Positions 20,627 to 30,061 of a stretch of 64,000 bases of DNA are shown one piece after another (position 1 is the stretch's first letter; each line of letters begins with the position of its first letter). This DNA comes from Shimwellia pseudoproteus (lineage in GTDB: Bacteria > Pseudomonadota > Gammaproteobacteria > Enterobacterales > Enterobacteriaceae). Below the pieces are notes generated by a model, which worked only from the letters and a program-made list of their open reading frames with translations, made no database searches and had not been told where the DNA came from. The stretch is from contig NZ_WBXP01000004.1 of the NCBI RefSeq assembly GCF_016415625.1, forward strand, positions 61,550 through 125,549, read 5' to 3'. Both the position numbers and the translations under genes were made by a program.

Positions 20627-22684
20627 ATGCCACCAAAAGCGAAAAAAATACCCCACACCATGACTTTGCATGGTGACACCCGGGTTGATGACTATTACTG
20701 GCTCAGGGACGATTTCCGCACAGACCCCGAGGTACTGGCTTATCTGGAGCAGGAGAACCAGTACGGTAAGCAGATCATGGCCAGCCAAAACCGGCTACGG
20801 GACACGCTGCTGCAGGAAATTATTCAGCGTATCCCCCAGCGGGATGCGTCAGCCCCCTGGGAGAAAAACGGCTACCGTTACCGGCATATTTATGAGGCCG
20901 GCGGTGAATACCCGGTTTATCAACGCCAGCCCGTGGCGACCAATACCCCCGACGCGTGGCAAATCCTGCTGGACGGTAACCAGCGGGCAGCGGGAAGTGA
21001 GTTCTGGGATATGGGCGGGATGAGCATTAGCACCGATAACCGCATTATGGCGGTGGCGGAAGATTACCTCTCCCGACGCCAGTATAGCCTGCGGCTGCAA
21101 AACCTGGAGACCGGCAACTGGTACCCGGAAACCCTCAATAATGTCTCATCGAGCTTTGTCTGGGCCAACGATGGCGCCACCCTGTATTACATTCGTAAAC
21201 ACCCGCAGACACTGTTGCCTTATCAGGTCTGGCGCCACCAGGTGGGCCACCCTGCCGACCATGATGTGCTGATATACGAAGAGCAGGATGAGCGTTATTA
21301 CGTCAGCCTGAGCAAAACCACCTCGCGTAAATATGTGATGGTTTATCTGTCCAGTACCACGGCCAGTGAGATCCTGCTGCTGGATGCGGATGATCCTGAT
21401 GCCCGGCTGGTCAATTTCCTGCCGCGCAGTAAAGATCACGAATACAGCGTCGATCACTACCAGTACTGGTTTTATATCCGTTCTAACCGCGACGGGAAAA
21501 ATTTTGCTCTCTACCGCAGCCGGGTGATGGAACCCGCGGCCTGGAAGGCGATTGTTGCCCATCGCCCGGATGTGATGCTGGAAAGCTTCACCCTGTTTTC
21601 CCGCTGGCTAGTACTGGAGGAGCGCCAGCAGGGCCTGACCCAGTTGCGGCTGATTAACCGCCAGACCCATGAGGAATCCCGGATTGCCTTTGATGATCCG
21701 GCGTATGTGACCTGGGTGTCCACGAACCCGGAACCCGATACCCCGTGGCTGCGCTACGGTTATTCGTCGATGACGGTGGCCGATACGCTATACGCCCTGA
21801 ATATGGATACCGGTGAGCGGGTGGTGCTGAAACAGCAGGATGTGCCGGGCTATCGCCCGGGTGACTACCGCAGCGAGCGGTTATGGGTCACCGCGGCGGA
21901 TGGTGCGCAGATCCCGGTGTCGCTGGTCTATCACCGTGAGCATTTCCGCAAAGGGGCCAATCCGCTACTGGTATATGGCTATGGCGCCTATGGCAGCAGT
22001 ATTGATGCGGACTTCAGCACCAGCCGCCTGAGCCTGCTGGATCGCGGTTTTGTGGTGGCCATTGCGCATATTCGCGGCGGCGGTGAGCTGGGGCAGCAGT
22101 GGTATGAGGATGGCAAGCTGGACCACAAAATGAATACCTTTACGGACTATATTCAGGTTTGTGAGTCCCTGTTGGCCCAGGGCTATGGCGCGGCAGAATA
22201 TCTCTATGGTATGGGGGGCAGTGCCGGGGGGCTACTGATGGGCGCGGTGGTCAACATGCGGCCCGACCTGTTCCGGGGTATTGTGGCCCAGGTACCGTTC
22301 GTGGACGTGCTGACCACAATGCTGGATGAGTCTATCCCGCTGACCACTGGGGAGTATGAAGAGTGGGGTGATCCTAATGAAGCCCGCTGGTATCAGTATA
22401 TGAAGCAGTACAGCCCCTATGACAACGTCACGGCCCGGGAATACCCGCACCTGCTGGTCACCACCGGGCTGCATGATTCCCAGGTGCAGTATTGGGAGCC
22501 CGCTAAATGGGTGGCGAAGTTACGTGACACCCGGCTGGGCGACAATCTGCTGCTGCTATGTACCGATATGGATACCGGTCACGGCGGTAAGTCCGGGCGC
22601 TTTAAATCCTGGGAGGGGGTGGCCCTGGAGTACACCTTCCTGGTGGCATTAACACAGGGCACGTTACCGGGGCACGAAGACTAA
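20627..22684 (+). CDS. ptrB: Oligopeptidase B (protease II)
   Basis: Cytoplasmic serine peptidase of 685 residues (E. coli 686) that cuts oligopeptides after Lys or Arg. An N-terminal seven-bladed propeller (about residues 80-400) gates a C-terminal alpha/beta-hydrolase domain. The catalytic serine is in [13 protein letters not shown], the histidine in DTGHGGKSG, and an aspartate upstream completes the triad. The substrate-region block [17 protein letters not shown] is conserved. The start [12 protein letters not shown] is accepted on family alignment; its ribosome-binding site is weak. It is convergent with exoX across 33 bases. Confidence 0.96.
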   Translation: MPPKAKKIPHTMTLHGDTRVDDYYWLRDDFRTDPEVLAYLEQENQYGKQIMASQNRLRDTLLQEIIQRIPQRDASAPWEKNGYRYRHIYEAGGEYPVYQRQPVATNTPDAWQILLDGNQRAAGSEFWDMGGMSISTDNRIMAVAEDYLSRRQYSLRLQNLETGNWYPETLNNVSSSFVWANDGATLYYIRKHPQTLLPYQVWRHQVGHPADHDVLIYEEQDERYYVSLSKTTSRKYVMVYLSSTTASEILLLDADDPDARLVNFLPRSKDHEYSVDHYQYWFYIRSNRDGKNFALYRSRVMEPAAWKAIVAHRPDVMLESFTLFSRWLVLEERQQGLTQLRLINRQTHEESRIAFDDPAYVTWVSTNPEPDTPWLRYGYSSMTVADTLYALNMDTGERVVLKQQDVPGYRPGDYRSERLWVTAADGAQIPVSLVYHREHFRKGANPLLVYGYGAYGSSIDADFSTSRLSLLDRGFVVAIAHIRGGGELGQQWYEDGKLDHKMNTFTDYIQVCESLLAQGYGAAEYLYGMGGSAGGLLMGAVVNMRPDLFRGIVAQVPFVDVLTTMLDESIPLTTGEYEEWGDPNEARWYQYMKQYSPYDNVTAREYPHLLVTTGLHDSQVQYWEPAKWVAKLRDTRLGDNLLLLCTDMDTGHGGKSGRFKSWEGVALEYTFLVALTQGTLPGHED

Positions 22685-22717
22685 CCGGCCTGTGCGGGCC
22701 GGATTTAGCCCGGGGGT

Positions 22718-23386
22718 TTAAGACTGCTGGCGGTCAAGGTAGTGTTTGAGGGTGCCGCGTAATTCTGGTGTCATAGTGGTCAGGTTGTTCCACATCCAGC
22801 GCAGATAGCCAGGGTCCCGTTCGGCAATGGTGGCAACGGACTGCCCGCGATACTTACCGAACGGCATCTCTGCCAGCAGGGCCGGGCGGCCAGTGACATC
22901 CACCATTTGCTCCGGGTCCCAGCCTGAGACCTCCATAATGCGCAGCATCAGCGCGGCGGTGATATAGCAGTCATACAGCGCCCGGTGCTGGTGCAGCCCG
23001 CTGGGGGTCTGTACCTGAAGCTTCAGGCTATGGTACAGCCCCATATTGCTGTATTTGATTCCCGGCCACAGTCGGCGGGCCAGTTTCATAGAACAAATCC
23101 AGCTGCCGGGCATTTCCGGCAACACCCGGCTATCAAAACTGGCGTTATGGGCCACATAGTAGTCGCTACCGTAATAACGGGGCAGCACCTCTTCTATCCA
23201 CGGCTTATCCGCTACCATACTTTCGGTGATCTTGTGAATCGCCATCGCTTGCTGGGAAATAGGGCGATCCGGGCGGACCAGATCGCTCATCGGGTTGACT
23301 ATTTGGCCGTCAATAATATCGACAGAGGCCACTTCCACAACGCCACCCTGCAAGCCGCAGGTTTCGGTATCGATAATTCGTAGCAT
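22718..23386 (-). CDS. exoX: Exodeoxyribonuclease X
   Basis: DnaQ-fold 3'-5' exonuclease of 222 residues (E. coli 220) used in mismatch repair and DNA repair. The three DEDDh motifs are visible: Exo I in RIIDTETCGLQGG, Exo II in VAHNASFDSRVLP, and Exo III in HRALYDCYITA. The start MLRIIDTET at 23386 is preferred over a longer upstream frame. It is 23 bases downstream of yobB, in the same direction, as in E. coli. Confidence 0.95.
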   Translation of the reverse strand: MLRIIDTETCGLQGGVVEVASVDIIDGQIVNPMSDLVRPDRPISQQAMAIHKITESMVADKPWIEEVLPRYYGSDYYVAHNASFDSRVLPEMPGSWICSMKLARRLWPGIKYSNMGLYHSLKLQVQTPSGLHQHRALYDCYITAALMLRIMEVSGWDPEQMVDVTGRPALLAEMPFGKYRGQSVATIAERDPGYLRWMWNNLTTMTPELRGTLKHYLDRQQS

Positions 23387-23409
23387 TGGGCTCTCCGCTG
23401 GCAAAAACG

Positions 23410-24138
23410 CTAGACTAACGGAATGACCTCGCCCTGCCAACCCCGCTCGCTGCGGCGGCTGATAACCAGCAGCTCGCCTTCATCGGCCCGGACAATCAAC
23501 TGACCCCGTTCATCCCAGCAGGCGCTGCGTCCGGCGGTGCGGGTACCATTGACGCTCCAGGCATGGTTAGCCATCAGCACCGGCAGGCGGTACTTGTGGG
23601 ACCAGCGCTGTAAGTGCATCACTTCGTGCTGCCAGGCGATTTCCGAGACGATACGCCCGGTGGTATACAGATCTGCCCCCTGATCGGCGGCGCTGCGTGG
23701 CCAGGTCTCATCCTGGCCTTCAGAGTTGATCCCCAGTGCAAAACTACGGCCCTGACGGCCAATAATCGGGGCGCCGTCGCTGATCCCGTCCCAGGCGCCG
23801 GCGGGTTTATGGCACGCCATGCGGCTGCCATCGGGCATAAACCCGACTGCACCCGGCAGAATTTGTTCTGCTTCCCGCAGGGGCAGGCCGACAATGACGG
23901 TCATCTGGTGCGCCATTGCTGCCGTTTGCAGCACATCAAGGGCCGGGCTATCGAAAGAGAGACCATTAAGGGATTCGGTACAAGGGGAGAGCCCGGTGAG
24001 CGAGTATTCCGGGAAAACCAGCAAGTCCACCTGCTCCCGCGCGGCGCGGCGGATAAAGTGCAGGTGGTGGCGGATATTGGCGTCAAGCTCGCCATCATGG
24101 CAGCCATACTGGGCTGCGGCGACATTCCATTGCGTCAT
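23410..24138 (-). CDS. yobB: YobB-like carbon-nitrogen hydrolase homolog lacking the usual cysteine
   Basis: Protein of 242 residues with the nitrilase-superfamily fold, placed between holE and exoX as in E. coli. The catalytic glutamate is present (E44 in LLVFPEYSLTG) and a lysine sits at the expected second position (K111 in ACHKPAG). The third catalytic residue, normally Cys in a G-x-C-(Y/W)-(D/E) context, appears as Asn138 in FALGINSEGQDE. If that alignment is right, the protein cannot act as an ordinary thiol amidohydrolase. I cannot tell from here whether this is shared by all YobB proteins. Confidence 0.85.
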   Translation of the reverse strand: MTQWNVAAAQYGCHDGELDANIRHHLHFIRRAAREQVDLLVFPEYSLTGLSPCTESLNGLSFDSPALDVLQTAAMAHQMTVIVGLPLREAEQILPGAVGFMPDGSRMACHKPAGAWDGISDGAPIIGRQGRSFALGINSEGQDETWPRSAADQGADLYTTGRIVSEIAWQHEVMHLQRWSHKYRLPVLMANHAWSVNGTRTAGRSACWDERGQLIVRADEGELLVISRRSERGWQGEVIPLV

Positions 24139-24270
24139 CAGAGTATCCTTTCTGAGGTTATCTGACACCGGATCCGTGGTGCCAGTTGGCCGTCGGCCTG
24201 TGAGTCAGGCCATTACGTTGCGCAAATCATAATAGCAGATAAATGGTTACGGTAAGTCACCAATCTGGCG

Positions 24271-24504
24271 TTATTTTGATTTTGGTTCGTAAGGCAGCCG
24301 TGACAAATTCACCGACGCCAGGCGATGGGCGATTAATCGCTCGCGAAACCAGCCCCGTAACGCCGGCGGTTGTTCCATCTCCACCTGATCGGCGATAACC
24401 GGCATATTGTAACGCTCTTTAAAAGCCACCCCTGCGGCAGCAAGATCAACATTCACTTTGTCCATCTCGTCCTGGGACAAATCAGCAAGATTATGGTTGT
24501 GCAT
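24271..24504 (-). CDS. holE: DNA polymerase III subunit theta
   Basis: Small subunit of 77 residues (E. coli 76) that binds and stabilises the epsilon proofreading subunit in the polymerase III core. It is almost identical to E. coli HolE through [20 protein letters not shown] and [20 protein letters not shown]. The N terminus ([11 protein letters not shown]) and a stretch near residues 41-50 are the only divergent parts. The ATG at 24504 is selected because GGACC/GGAGG-like bases precede it and the family starts there. It is the last gene of the 41-42 min block before the synteny break. Confidence 0.95.
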   Translation of the reverse strand: MHNHNLADLSQDEMDKVNVDLAAAGVAFKERYNMPVIADQVEMEQPPALRGWFRERLIAHRLASVNLSRLPYEPKSK

Positions 24505-24694
24505 GGGTCCTCCGGTAGTGCAGGCCAACACGGTACTGATTAGGCATGGTGATGACAAGGGCTGAATGCAATTTATCTTTCCGGCCCGGCTTTCATACGA
24601 AAGTTAACGCGACAGCAGAAAGTGTGACCGTTATCATAATGGGCGGCGGGGAATGGATAACGGCTCCCCGGGCTAACGGTATGATTGAGGTGGT

Positions 24695-25507
24695 ATGAAA
24701 ATTAAACTGATCGCAGTAGATATGGACGGTACGTTCCTTGATGATCGCAAGCAGTACGACAGGCCGCGTTTTATGGCGCAGTACCAGGCGATGGTGGAGC
24801 AGGGCATTCGCTTCGTGGTGGCCAGCGGCAACCAGTACTATCAGCTGATTTCGTTTTTCCCAACCCTTCGCCACCAGATTGCTTTCGTGGCGGAGAATGG
24901 GGCCTTTATCTACGATGGTGATGAGCAAGTGCGCCACGCCAGTCTGTCCCGGGAGGCCTATTTACATGTGCTGGATGCTCTGGACGCCAGCGGCGCCGAT
25001 AATTACGTCATTTGCGGCCTGAACAGCGCCTGGTACGCCCGCAATGCGCCTCAGGCATTTATTGATCTGATGTCCCGCCACTACCACCGCCTGCAGCCGG
25101 TGGATAACCCCCGGGATATAGACGACACCATTTTTAAATTCTCACTCAATTTACCGGATCAGGATATCCCGGCGCTGATTAACCAGCTCAGCCATACCCT
25201 GGATGGCATCATGACGCCGGTGACCAGTGGTTTTGGTTTTGTCGATCTGATTATCCCCGGTGCCCATAAGGGCAGTGGGTTACAGTGCCTGCTGGACCGC
25301 TGGCATATTGCGCCGCAGGCGTGTGTGGCTATCGGTGACAGCGGTAACGATATCGAGATGCTTAAGCTGGTGGGGTACCCGGTGGCGATGGCGAATGCCG
25401 TTGAGCAGGTAAAAGATATCGCCCGTATCGAAACCCGTTCTAACAATCATGACGGGGTCCTGAGGGTTATCGACGACGTGCTGAACCGGCGCGGGCCCTT
25501 TGCCTGA
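24695..25507 (+). CDS. Cof-type HAD-IIB sugar phosphatase, YbiV-like
   Basis: Haloacid dehalogenase-type phosphatase of 270 residues. Motif I is VDMDGTFLDD with the nucleophile aspartate, motif II is the serine in VASGNQYYQL, the lysine motif III is in AHKGSGLQ, and motif IV is IGDSGNDIEML. The overall match is closest to E. coli YbiV (SupH), for example PRFMAQYQAMVEQGIRFVV and PVTSGFGFVDLIIPGAHK, which dephosphorylates sugar phosphates such as fructose 1-phosphate and ribose 5-phosphate. In E. coli ybiV lies elsewhere on the chromosome, so this copy sits at a rearrangement junction. Whether another copy exists in this genome is unknown. Confidence 0.88.
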   Translation: MKIKLIAVDMDGTFLDDRKQYDRPRFMAQYQAMVEQGIRFVVASGNQYYQLISFFPTLRHQIAFVAENGAFIYDGDEQVRHASLSREAYLHVLDALDASGADNYVICGLNSAWYARNAPQAFIDLMSRHYHRLQPVDNPRDIDDTIFKFSLNLPDQDIPALINQLSHTLDGIMTPVTSGFGFVDLIIPGAHKGSGLQCLLDRWHIAPQACVAIGDSGNDIEMLKLVGYPVAMANAVEQVKDIARIETRSNNHDGVLRVIDDVLNRRGPFA

Positions 25508-25518
25508 TAGCGGGCGGT

Positions 25519-27129
25519 TCAGAGGTCAATAGCCGCCAGGCGCCAGCGGGGACGAGGCTGGCGCTGGTACAGCGCACCGGCCATTGCCTCGCCAATCTCC
25601 GCACAGGCAATAAGCCCCTGGATGAAGGGCCGGTCGTGCATCAGCCAGGGAATGGCCCCGAAGGCTATCCGCCCCTGGGCTTCATCCGGGGCCAGTAAGG
25701 TATAGTCGTGGCTGACCGGCGGGATAGCCTCACCGGCAGACTGGATCTGGCGGCGCAGGGAGGGGAAAGGCAGATCCTCAGTTTGCAGGGCCTGCTGTCC
25801 GCGGGCATCAATAAAAACATCGAATTGCTCAACTGCTCCCCGGACGGTGATGGTGGTGTGATGCGCCGCCGTGCTGCACCGGTAATCCTCCCCAAGCGCA
25901 ATCATACTCAGCACCCCCGCATCATGTAGCGCCAGCAGGCGGCGAATCGACTGGGGCGGCACGGCGGCATAGTTGTCAATAAAGACCCGCGCCAGCCCGC
26001 GTTCAACGCGCCGGGCATCCTGGTCTGTCAGCCAGGGGATAATTTCCTGGAATGCCTCATGCAGTCGCAGCACGGCATAGCGCCAGGGAACGGTGTAGCG
26101 CTGGTGCTTATTGTGTTCCACTTCGCGAAGATTACGCCGGGCCCAGAGAAAGGGATCGTGACGCTGGCGTTCGGCAAACCAGGCGGTTGTGAAGCTGTCG
26201 GCATCCAGGGTATGCAGGGATAACCGGGCACTCCAGTCAGGATCGGCGAGGGTTATCTCTTGCACCATCAGCTGGAAAACCCTATCGAGTAACCCTTCTG
26301 CACCACTGGCAATTTCGCGGCGCAGGGCGGCGGGGGTTACAATTTGCAGCGGCTGGTAAGGGATCGGGCAGTAGAAATCGGCTTCTGGCAGAATGCCGGT
26401 ACGCGACATCAGCACAATCTTGAGCGCATGACTGTGGCGGTGCAGCCGGAAGCGCAGATTCGCCTCATCCTGGCTGATAAAATCACCGTGCTGGATAGCC
26501 ACCGCCATAGCTGCATCTATTCCGCTAAGGGAGGCACCGAGGATCCCAATCCGTCCCGGGGGCACATGGGCCTCCATCAGGCCGGACCACGGGCTGGGGT
26601 AGAATGCGCGGGTGGCTTCTGATTTATCCGGCCAGACATGCCCGGTGGCGATAGCCACAAAATCGAACATGTCAGGCTCGGTATTGTCCCTCCGCCAGAG
26701 CCTGACCCCCTGCGCGGTGGCCTGTAAATCCGTCACCGGGCACGCTTCATGCACCGCCACCCGATAGCCCAGCGCCCGGGCCTGGGCCACCAGCGCCTGA
26801 AACTGATGATGGAAATAGTCACCCAGCAGAATACGCGGCAGAAACTGGCGGACGTGCAGGTTGTCACGCACTACGCCGTAGCGGGACAAATAGGCGTCAT
26901 CCTGGGTTTTCAGCCATTCGAGGTAGGTTTGCCCCAGGGGCGGGATTTCGATACTGGCGATGTTGGCCAGCATGATATTCGCGTTTTCTTCACGGCTGTA
27001 GGGCATCCCGACCCCGGCACTGCTGGCCTGTTCAAAAATGGCAATAGCCACTGGCTGAGCGCGTTTTATCAGGGAATACAGGGTGTAAATTCCTGTCGGG
27101 CCTGCGCCGACGATAGCAATATTTTTCAT
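25519..27129 (-). CDS. ydhS: YdhS-like FAD/NAD(P)-binding protein
   Basis: Flavoprotein-like protein of 536 residues aligned end to end with E. coli YdhS (534). An FAD Rossmann motif IAIVGAGPTGIYTLYSL opens the protein. Other conserved blocks are MLANIASIEIPPL, VIATGHVWPDKSEATR, SWSGLME-like PSPWSGLMEAHVP, and a second nucleotide motif IGILGASLSGIDAAMAVAIQ at about residues 190-210. The C-terminal block FGAIPWLMHDRPFIQGLIACAEIGEAM is also shared. Its substrate is not known. In E. coli it is beside ydhR and the valVW tRNAs; ydhR is missing here. Confidence 0.9.
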   Translation of the reverse strand: MKNIAIVGAGPTGIYTLYSLIKRAQPVAIAIFEQASSAGVGMPYSREENANIMLANIASIEIPPLGQTYLEWLKTQDDAYLSRYGVVRDNLHVRQFLPRILLGDYFHHQFQALVAQARALGYRVAVHEACPVTDLQATAQGVRLWRRDNTEPDMFDFVAIATGHVWPDKSEATRAFYPSPWSGLMEAHVPPGRIGILGASLSGIDAAMAVAIQHGDFISQDEANLRFRLHRHSHALKIVLMSRTGILPEADFYCPIPYQPLQIVTPAALRREIASGAEGLLDRVFQLMVQEITLADPDWSARLSLHTLDADSFTTAWFAERQRHDPFLWARRNLREVEHNKHQRYTVPWRYAVLRLHEAFQEIIPWLTDQDARRVERGLARVFIDNYAAVPPQSIRRLLALHDAGVLSMIALGEDYRCSTAAHHTTITVRGAVEQFDVFIDARGQQALQTEDLPFPSLRRQIQSAGEAIPPVSHDYTLLAPDEAQGRIAFGAIPWLMHDRPFIQGLIACAEIGEAMAGALYQRQPRPRWRLAAIDL

Positions 27130-27332
27130 TATTGTTCTCTGGGGCATGTTTGGTGGCGCAATGCACTAGCGCTGAGTAAGTGTGGCTGAGGATCGGCGGC
27201 ATAGCCAGTATCATGCAGGAGATTAACACGGCATTATCTGCGGGGATAATCAGAATACGGCACGACAGGTAATAGTATGAAAACAGCAATAAAATCGGAA
27301 ACGAAACAGAAGGGAAATTATAGCGAAAATCA

Positions 27333-27409
27333 TGGTGCGTCCGAGTGGACTCGAACCACCGACCCCCACCATGTCAAGGTGGTGCTCTAACCAACTGAGC
27401 TACGGACGC
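27333..27409 (-). tRNA. valW: tRNA-Val (GAC), valW-like
   Basis: A 77-base cloverleaf read on the minus strand begins GCGTCCGTAGCTCAG and ends GGACGCACCA with an encoded CCA. The anticodon loop TTGACAT gives GAC. The acceptor arms GCGTCCG/CGGACGC pair perfectly. It is the second gene of a tandem pair, 16 bases after the first, and is cotranscribed with it. Confidence 0.97.
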
Positions 27410-27425
27410 ACTGAATAAGAAGAGA

Positions 27426-27502
27426 TGGTGCGTTCAATTGGACTCGAACCAACGACCCCCACCATGTCAAGGTGGTGCTCTAACCAACTGAGCTATGAAC
27501 GC
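27426..27502 (-). tRNA. valV: tRNA-Val (GAC), valV-like
   Basis: A 77-base cloverleaf read on the minus strand begins GCGTTCATAGCTCAG and ends TGAACGCACCA. The acceptor stem GCGTTCA/TGAACGC pairs perfectly, and the anticodon is GAC. It differs from the second copy mainly in the acceptor stem and T arm, matching E. coli valV. It is the promoter-proximal gene of the pair. Confidence 0.97.
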
Positions 27503-27526
27503 ATTGCTCTGTGACAACGGGGACGA

Positions 27527-27555
27527 ATATTAGCGGCAGGCCCCGGTCCTGGCAA
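27527..27555 (-). promoter_or_regulatory. Promoter of the tandem tRNA-Val genes
   Basis: On the minus strand TTGCCA and TAATAT are separated by exactly 17 bases, followed by a GC-rich discriminator (TCGTCCCCG), typical of stringently controlled stable-RNA promoters. The -10 ends 24 bases before the first tRNA. Confidence 0.75.
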
Positions 27556-27671
27556 GGGGGAAACGCGAAATTTCTGTAATAATTCACGCGATTGCTGCTG
27601 TTACACGCAAAGTGATTGAAAAACAGCCGCCGCTGTGTTGCCATACAGCGTTACACACCGGCGGTCGCAGG

Positions 27672-29045
27672 TTAGCGCGCAGCGCGCTGCAAAATAAACT
27701 GTGACGGCTGGCGTTGTAACCAGCGCATACGCAACATCATCATGATGGCGGCGGAGGTCAGGCCAATAATAAACCCGATCCAGAACCCGGCAGGCCCCAT
27801 CCGCGGTACCACCCAGTCAGTGAGTGCCAGGGTATAACCACAGGGCAGGCCCAGCACCCAGTAAGCGATAAAGGTCACGTAGAAGATGGCGCGGGTATCT
27901 TTGTAGCCGCGCAGCACCCCGCTGCCTATCACCTGAATAGAGTCCGAAATCTGGTAGATTGCCGCCAGCAGCATCAGGTGCGCCGCCAGGGTGACCACAT
28001 TAGGATCTTTGTTGTACAGCATGGCGATGGGCTCACGCAGGCTGATGGTGAAGATAGCCGTCAGCATTGCCATGCAAACTCCGACACCGAGCCCGGTTCT
28101 GGCGGCGGTCTGGGCATTTGCCGTTGACCCCTCACCAAGACGGAAACCCACCCGGATAGTCACCGCCGCCCCGAGAGACATCGGCAGGACAAACATCAGT
28201 GAGCTAAAGTTCAGGGCAATCTGGTGGCCGGCCACGTCGACAATACCCAGCGGAGAAACCAGCAGCGCCACCACGGCAAACAGGGTGACTTCAAAAAACA
28301 GCGCCAGCGCAATCGGCAAACCAAGCTGCACCAGGCGTTTAAGCAGGGCAAGATCGGGCCCGGTAAACGTTTCTGGCGGGCGGATATCGCGCATAACGTG
28401 GGCATGTTTAATAAAGTACAGCATGCAGCCCGCCATCACCCAATATACCGACGCGGTAGCGACACCACAGCCGACACCCCCTAACTCCGGCATACTAAAA
28501 TGGCCGTAGATGAAAATGTAGTTAATCGGGATGTTCAGCAGCAGGCCGAGGAAGCCCATCACCATACCCGGTTTGGTTTTCGCCAGACCTTCACACTGGT
28601 TACGGGCAACCTGGAAAAACAGATACCCCGGAGCTCCCCACAGCAGGGCACGTAAATAGCCCACCGCTTTGTCTGCCAGTTGGGGGTCGATGTTGTGCAT
28701 CGCATGGATGATATAACCGGCATTCCACAGCACCACCATGACCAGTACCGATACCATTCCCGCCAGCCAGAAGCCCTGGCGAATCTGGGCACCAATGCGA
28801 TCCCGGCGCCCGGAACCATTTAACTGGGCAATAATCGGGGTCAGCGCCAGCAGCAGGCCGTGGCCAAACAGAATGGCGGGGAGCCAGATAGAGGTACCGA
28901 TGGCCACCGCGGCCATATCGGTGGCGCTGTAACCACCAGCCATGACGGTATCGACAAAACCCATGGCTGTCTGCGCGACTTGCGCGAGGATAACGGGGAT
29001 CGCCAGTGCCAGTAACTGACGCGCCTCGGTGAAATACTTCTGCAC
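27672..29045 (-). CDS. mdtK: Multidrug/Na+ antiporter MdtK (MATE family)
   Basis: Inner-membrane efflux pump of 457 residues, the same as E. coli MdtK (NorE/YdhE), which exports fluoroquinolones and cationic drugs using sodium or proton gradients. Twelve hydrophobic segments in two six-helix halves are apparent, beginning [27 protein letters not shown]. The MATE signature aspartates/glutamates lie in FVDTVMAGG and in [16 protein letters not shown]. It is divergent from ribE. E. coli ydhQ, normally between mdtK and the tRNAs, is absent. Confidence 0.96.
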   Translation of the reverse strand: MQKYFTEARQLLALAIPVILAQVAQTAMGFVDTVMAGGYSATDMAAVAIGTSIWLPAILFGHGLLLALTPIIAQLNGSGRRDRIGAQIRQGFWLAGMVSVLVMVVLWNAGYIIHAMHNIDPQLADKAVGYLRALLWGAPGYLFFQVARNQCEGLAKTKPGMVMGFLGLLLNIPINYIFIYGHFSMPELGGVGCGVATASVYWVMAGCMLYFIKHAHVMRDIRPPETFTGPDLALLKRLVQLGLPIALALFFEVTLFAVVALLVSPLGIVDVAGHQIALNFSSLMFVLPMSLGAAVTIRVGFRLGEGSTANAQTAARTGLGVGVCMAMLTAIFTISLREPIAMLYNKDPNVVTLAAHLMLLAAIYQISDSIQVIGSGVLRGYKDTRAIFYVTFIAYWVLGLPCGYTLALTDWVVPRMGPAGFWIGFIIGLTSAAIMMMLRMRWLQRQPSQFILQRAAR

Positions 29046-29322
29046 GTTACACCTATATATTTTTGTTATAAAGAAAGATAAAGCATCTGCCCAATGGGCG
29101 GAAGAAAGAATAAAAGAGGGAGATTCGATCTTATTCTAGCGGCAGTTAACCAATACGCCAGCGAAATAGTCTGCGCCAGCACAGAGTGGCTGGCAACCTT
29201 TTTTGCCAGCTGTTATTGTGCTTGCTGCGGTATGTCTGGCCCGGGCCGGATTGCGGTATAATGTTCGGATCAATCGCTCTGCTGTAATCGTTACGAGATT
29301 GTTATTAAACCAGGAGTTAATT

Positions 29323-29979
29323 ATGTTTACCGGTATCGTCCAGGGCACAGCCCGCGTGGTGTCTATTGAAGAAAAACCGAACTTTCGTACCCATGTGGTC
29401 GAACTGCCGGATGCCATGCTACCCGGTCTGGAGACCGGTGCCTCTGTGGCACATAACGGGTGCTGCCTGACCGTAACCGAGATTAACGGCAATCAGATTA
29501 GCTTTGATCTGATGAAAGAAACCCTGCGTATCACCAACCTCGGTGAAATAGTGGAGGGGGATAAAGTAAACGTTGAACGCGCGGCCAAATTTAATGACGA
29601 AATTGGCGGTCATTTAATGTCCGGTCATATTATGACCACTGCTGAAATAACCAAAATTCTGGCCTCAGAAAACAACCGCCAGATCTGGTTCCGGGTTCAG
29701 CACCCGGAATTAATGAAATATATTCTGCACAAAGGATATATCGGCATCGACGGTATTAGCCTGACGGTTGGCGAAGTTACCGCCACGAAATTCTGTGTGC
29801 ATCTGATCCCGGAAACCTTAGAACGTACTACGCTTGGGGAACGCCGGATTGGCCAGCGGGTGAATATTGAAATCGATCCCCAGACCCAGGCCATTGTTGA
29901 TACCGTTGAACGGGTACTGGCGACGCGCGGTCTGGCGGGTGGGCTCGGCGGCGCTATTGAGGCGCTACAGCCGCAATGA
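29323..29979 (+). CDS. ribE: Riboflavin synthase, alpha chain
   Basis: Enzyme of 218 residues that dismutates two 6,7-dimethyl-8-ribityllumazine molecules to riboflavin. Two tandem lumazine-binding barrels are evident: the first starts [12 protein letters not shown] and the second begins near residue 98 at [14 protein letters not shown] [17 protein letters not shown]. The C terminus is several residues longer than in E. coli (213). The start at 29323 follows CAGGAGT and is the universal MFTGI. No FMN riboswitch is seen upstream; the gap shared with divergent mdtK has a TATAAT at about 29258. Confidence 0.96.
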   Translation: MFTGIVQGTARVVSIEEKPNFRTHVVELPDAMLPGLETGASVAHNGCCLTVTEINGNQISFDLMKETLRITNLGEIVEGDKVNVERAAKFNDEIGGHLMSGHIMTTAEITKILASENNRQIWFRVQHPELMKYILHKGYIGIDGISLTVGEVTATKFCVHLIPETLERTTLGERRIGQRVNIEIDPQTQAIVDTVERVLATRGLAGGLGGAIEALQPQ

Positions 29980-29987
29980 CGGGCACA

Positions 29988-30021
29988 TAAAAAAAGCCCA
30001 TGCAAAAAATGGGCTTTTTTT
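29988..30021. terminator. Bidirectional terminator between ribE and cfa
   Basis: AAAAAAAGCCCAT / ATGGGCTTTTTTT stem with a GCAAAAA loop, located between convergent ribE and cfa. Confidence 0.8.
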
Positions 30022-30061
30022 ACCGGCCCCGAAGCGCGCAGTGGCGCACCGGGGTTTTTAT

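Noticed and set aside
29188..29211. GGCTGGCAA...TTGCCAGCT hairpin in the mdtK-ribE gap, considered as a riboswitch or terminator
   Set aside because: No T-run and no FMN riboswitch consensus; too little to assign a role.
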